A DNA stretch of 64,000 nucleotides from Sphagnum magellanicum (taxonomy: Eukaryota; Streptophyta; Sphagnopsida; Sphagnales; Sphagnaceae): assembly GCA_021904315.1 (NCBI GenBank), contig CM038910.1, forward strand, positions 3,410,001 through 3,474,000, given 5' to 3'. The stretch's first letter is position 1; each line of letters begins with the position of its first letter. Positions 62,646 to 64,000 of the stretch are shown here, piece after piece. The position numbers and the translations under genes were made by a program. The notes beneath the pieces are model-generated. The model had not been told where the DNA came from, did no database searches, and saw only the letters and a list, made by a program, of their open reading frames with translations.

Positions 62646-63123
62646 CTTGGAACTAGCAAATTTTTGTTGAAATATTTATGGTTTTCAACAAAACACTAAG
62701 TCCAACAACCCCATTTTTAATATTTCAAAGAATTTGAAATTCAAGAGTAATTACATAAGAAACACAACTATTTTGTAATAAATAGTGTTAAATTGATGGC
62801 TATGAAAATTGTTCCTTTAGAAGTGGTTGGGCATTCAATTTTTTTGTTTTTTTGGCAAAGTTACTTCTATTATTTTTTATTTATTTTGGCTTTCCCTTTT
62901 GAGGATTATTTAACACCAAACCATGGTGGTAGGTACATATAATATACGACTAGTATAGTTGCAATGTTAGGGATGAAAAAATATGTTTTTGTAATGATGT
63001 AAGCCTTGTTGGACTCATTGCACTTGAAACATGGGTTGTCCTTCATTACATATCTATTGACATGTGTCTTGTACAAATGTTTTCTTTGAATTTGAAACAC
63101 TTGAGTGCTGAATTTATACATTA

Positions 63124-63800
63124 CGAGTGAGGGCAACCCATGGCTACGCCACTCCAGTCACCCGGGCCCCCCCCCCCATTCGTCGTCGTCCTCCTCTTCC
63201 ATCTAGGGACCTCGATTTCAAGACCTGGTTCTGTCCGTCCGTCGAGGTCCTGAAACCAAGATCGGCACCTGAACGGACAGACGGACGGACAGACACCATG
63301 TAACTTTAATATTTCAAGTTTGCATGCACTTTGTTGATTCCAAGAGACAGCCACTCTTCCACCCACCCATTAATCTCCTCCTATTATTTGTGCATCACAT
63401 TCATTTCCATCTGCAACAATTCCCATTCACCATTGTTTCATAAATTCTCTCATAAATTCTCAGCAATTTCCCATGTATTTTTCTTCTGTGCCCAGAGAGA
63501 GAGAACTCCCATTCAATAACTCCTGTCATAACTTCTCAGCATGGAGAATGCACTGGCCCCAGTGAAAACTTGTCCTTCAGGATACATGCATTGCAGATTC
63601 CGCCTCTTGGTTTTCACGCACGACGCGACAAGAGGCACAAACGATTTTTTGTGGGGGATTTTTAGTTTGCAGAATCCGACTGTCCGGGCCGGTTTCCGGT
63701 CTCGGAATCCGACTGTCCGGGCTGGTTCCGCCAGTCAATTAAAACGCGGAACCGTCGTCGGACGCACAGACAGACACCACTGTTGTAATTATATATAAGA
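63124..63800 (-). mobile_element. Helitron(s) related to 22582-23924, opposite strand
   Basis: The minus strand starts A|TCTTATATATAATTACAACA at 63800 and runs into 'gtgtctgtctgtgcgtcc', as the plus-strand copy does at 22582. A second internal 5'-like end ('aaagttacatggtgtctgtc') near 63310 and 'gaggtcctgaaacc' repeats suggest two adjoining copies. The probable 3' end reads 'gggttgccctCACTCG|T' at 63124, where CTAG has become CTCG. The interior has C11 at about 63167 and no recognised gene. Confidence 0.55.
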
Positions 63801-64000
63801 TAGTGAGTTTATGTATTAGATATTACTATAATTATTAGTATGACAAAAGGTTATATAAGGAAAATTTGAGTAAACACAAGAGGATAGAATGTTAAATTTT
63901 GAACTTGTTTTTTGTGGCATCACATGTTTTTGTTCTATCATTCTATTTTTGCATCAACAAAACACCTTGTTGGTTCAACTCTACTTTGTTTCAAACTATG

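Noticed and set aside
62949..62953. ACTAG as the 3' end of the Helitron starting at 63800
   Set aside because: No GC-rich hairpin next to it. The degraded end at 63124 keeps the family's terminal sequence.

Overview
The window looks like nuclear DNA of a land plant with a large, transposon-filled, AT-rich genome. The evidence is one intron-rich plant carotenoid cleavage dioxygenase gene, plant-type Helitron, L1-like LINE, Ty1/copia and hAT relics, and a piece of the plant ORANGE gene carried inside a Helitron. I cannot name the species. The density of old, broken elements and scarcity of genes would fit a gymnosperm, fern or lycophyte, but that is inference.

Layout. 1-3030: decayed L1-type LINE (+), interrupted at 1070-1232 by a short inverted-repeat element with an ATTT target duplication. 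3568-4560: cluster of approx. 150-bp repeat units. 4766-12200: a complete 7.4-kb Helitron with both termini recognisable. Its left arm carries two copies of one ORANGE-like exon, and its right part holds a Rep/helicase gene broken by stops and frameshifts. The insertion site can be read directly, because an uninterrupted copy of the target repeat lies at about 3785-4045. 13100-14990: hAT transposase relic (-). 15340-18120: AT-rich simple and satellite-like repeats, a foldback, and a tRNA-like sequence. 20607-20746: small MITE with TTA duplications. 22582-23924: two adjoining small Helitrons, with a related copy on the other strand at 63124-63800. 28819-29543: three phase-compatible exon-like segments of unknown function.

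32306-38826 (-): the one convincing intact host gene. It is a 13-exon carotenoid cleavage dioxygenase encoding 624 residues, with all four iron-binding histidines, a 15-nt microexon for the FDGDG motif, and a GC-AG intron. 39875-40869: two Helitron-like units joined head to tail, with related units at 48642-49171 (-) and 49240-49927 (+). 44050-47907: truncated, decayed Ty1/copia element with a 289-bp 3' LTR. 50000-63100: mostly gene-free AT-rich DNA with local tandem repeats and a CACTA-like MITE.

The mobile elements are relics and show no joint function. The dioxygenase is the only gene expected to work. Exon joins were derived by eye from splice signals, reading phase and family motifs; no alignment or transcript data were available.
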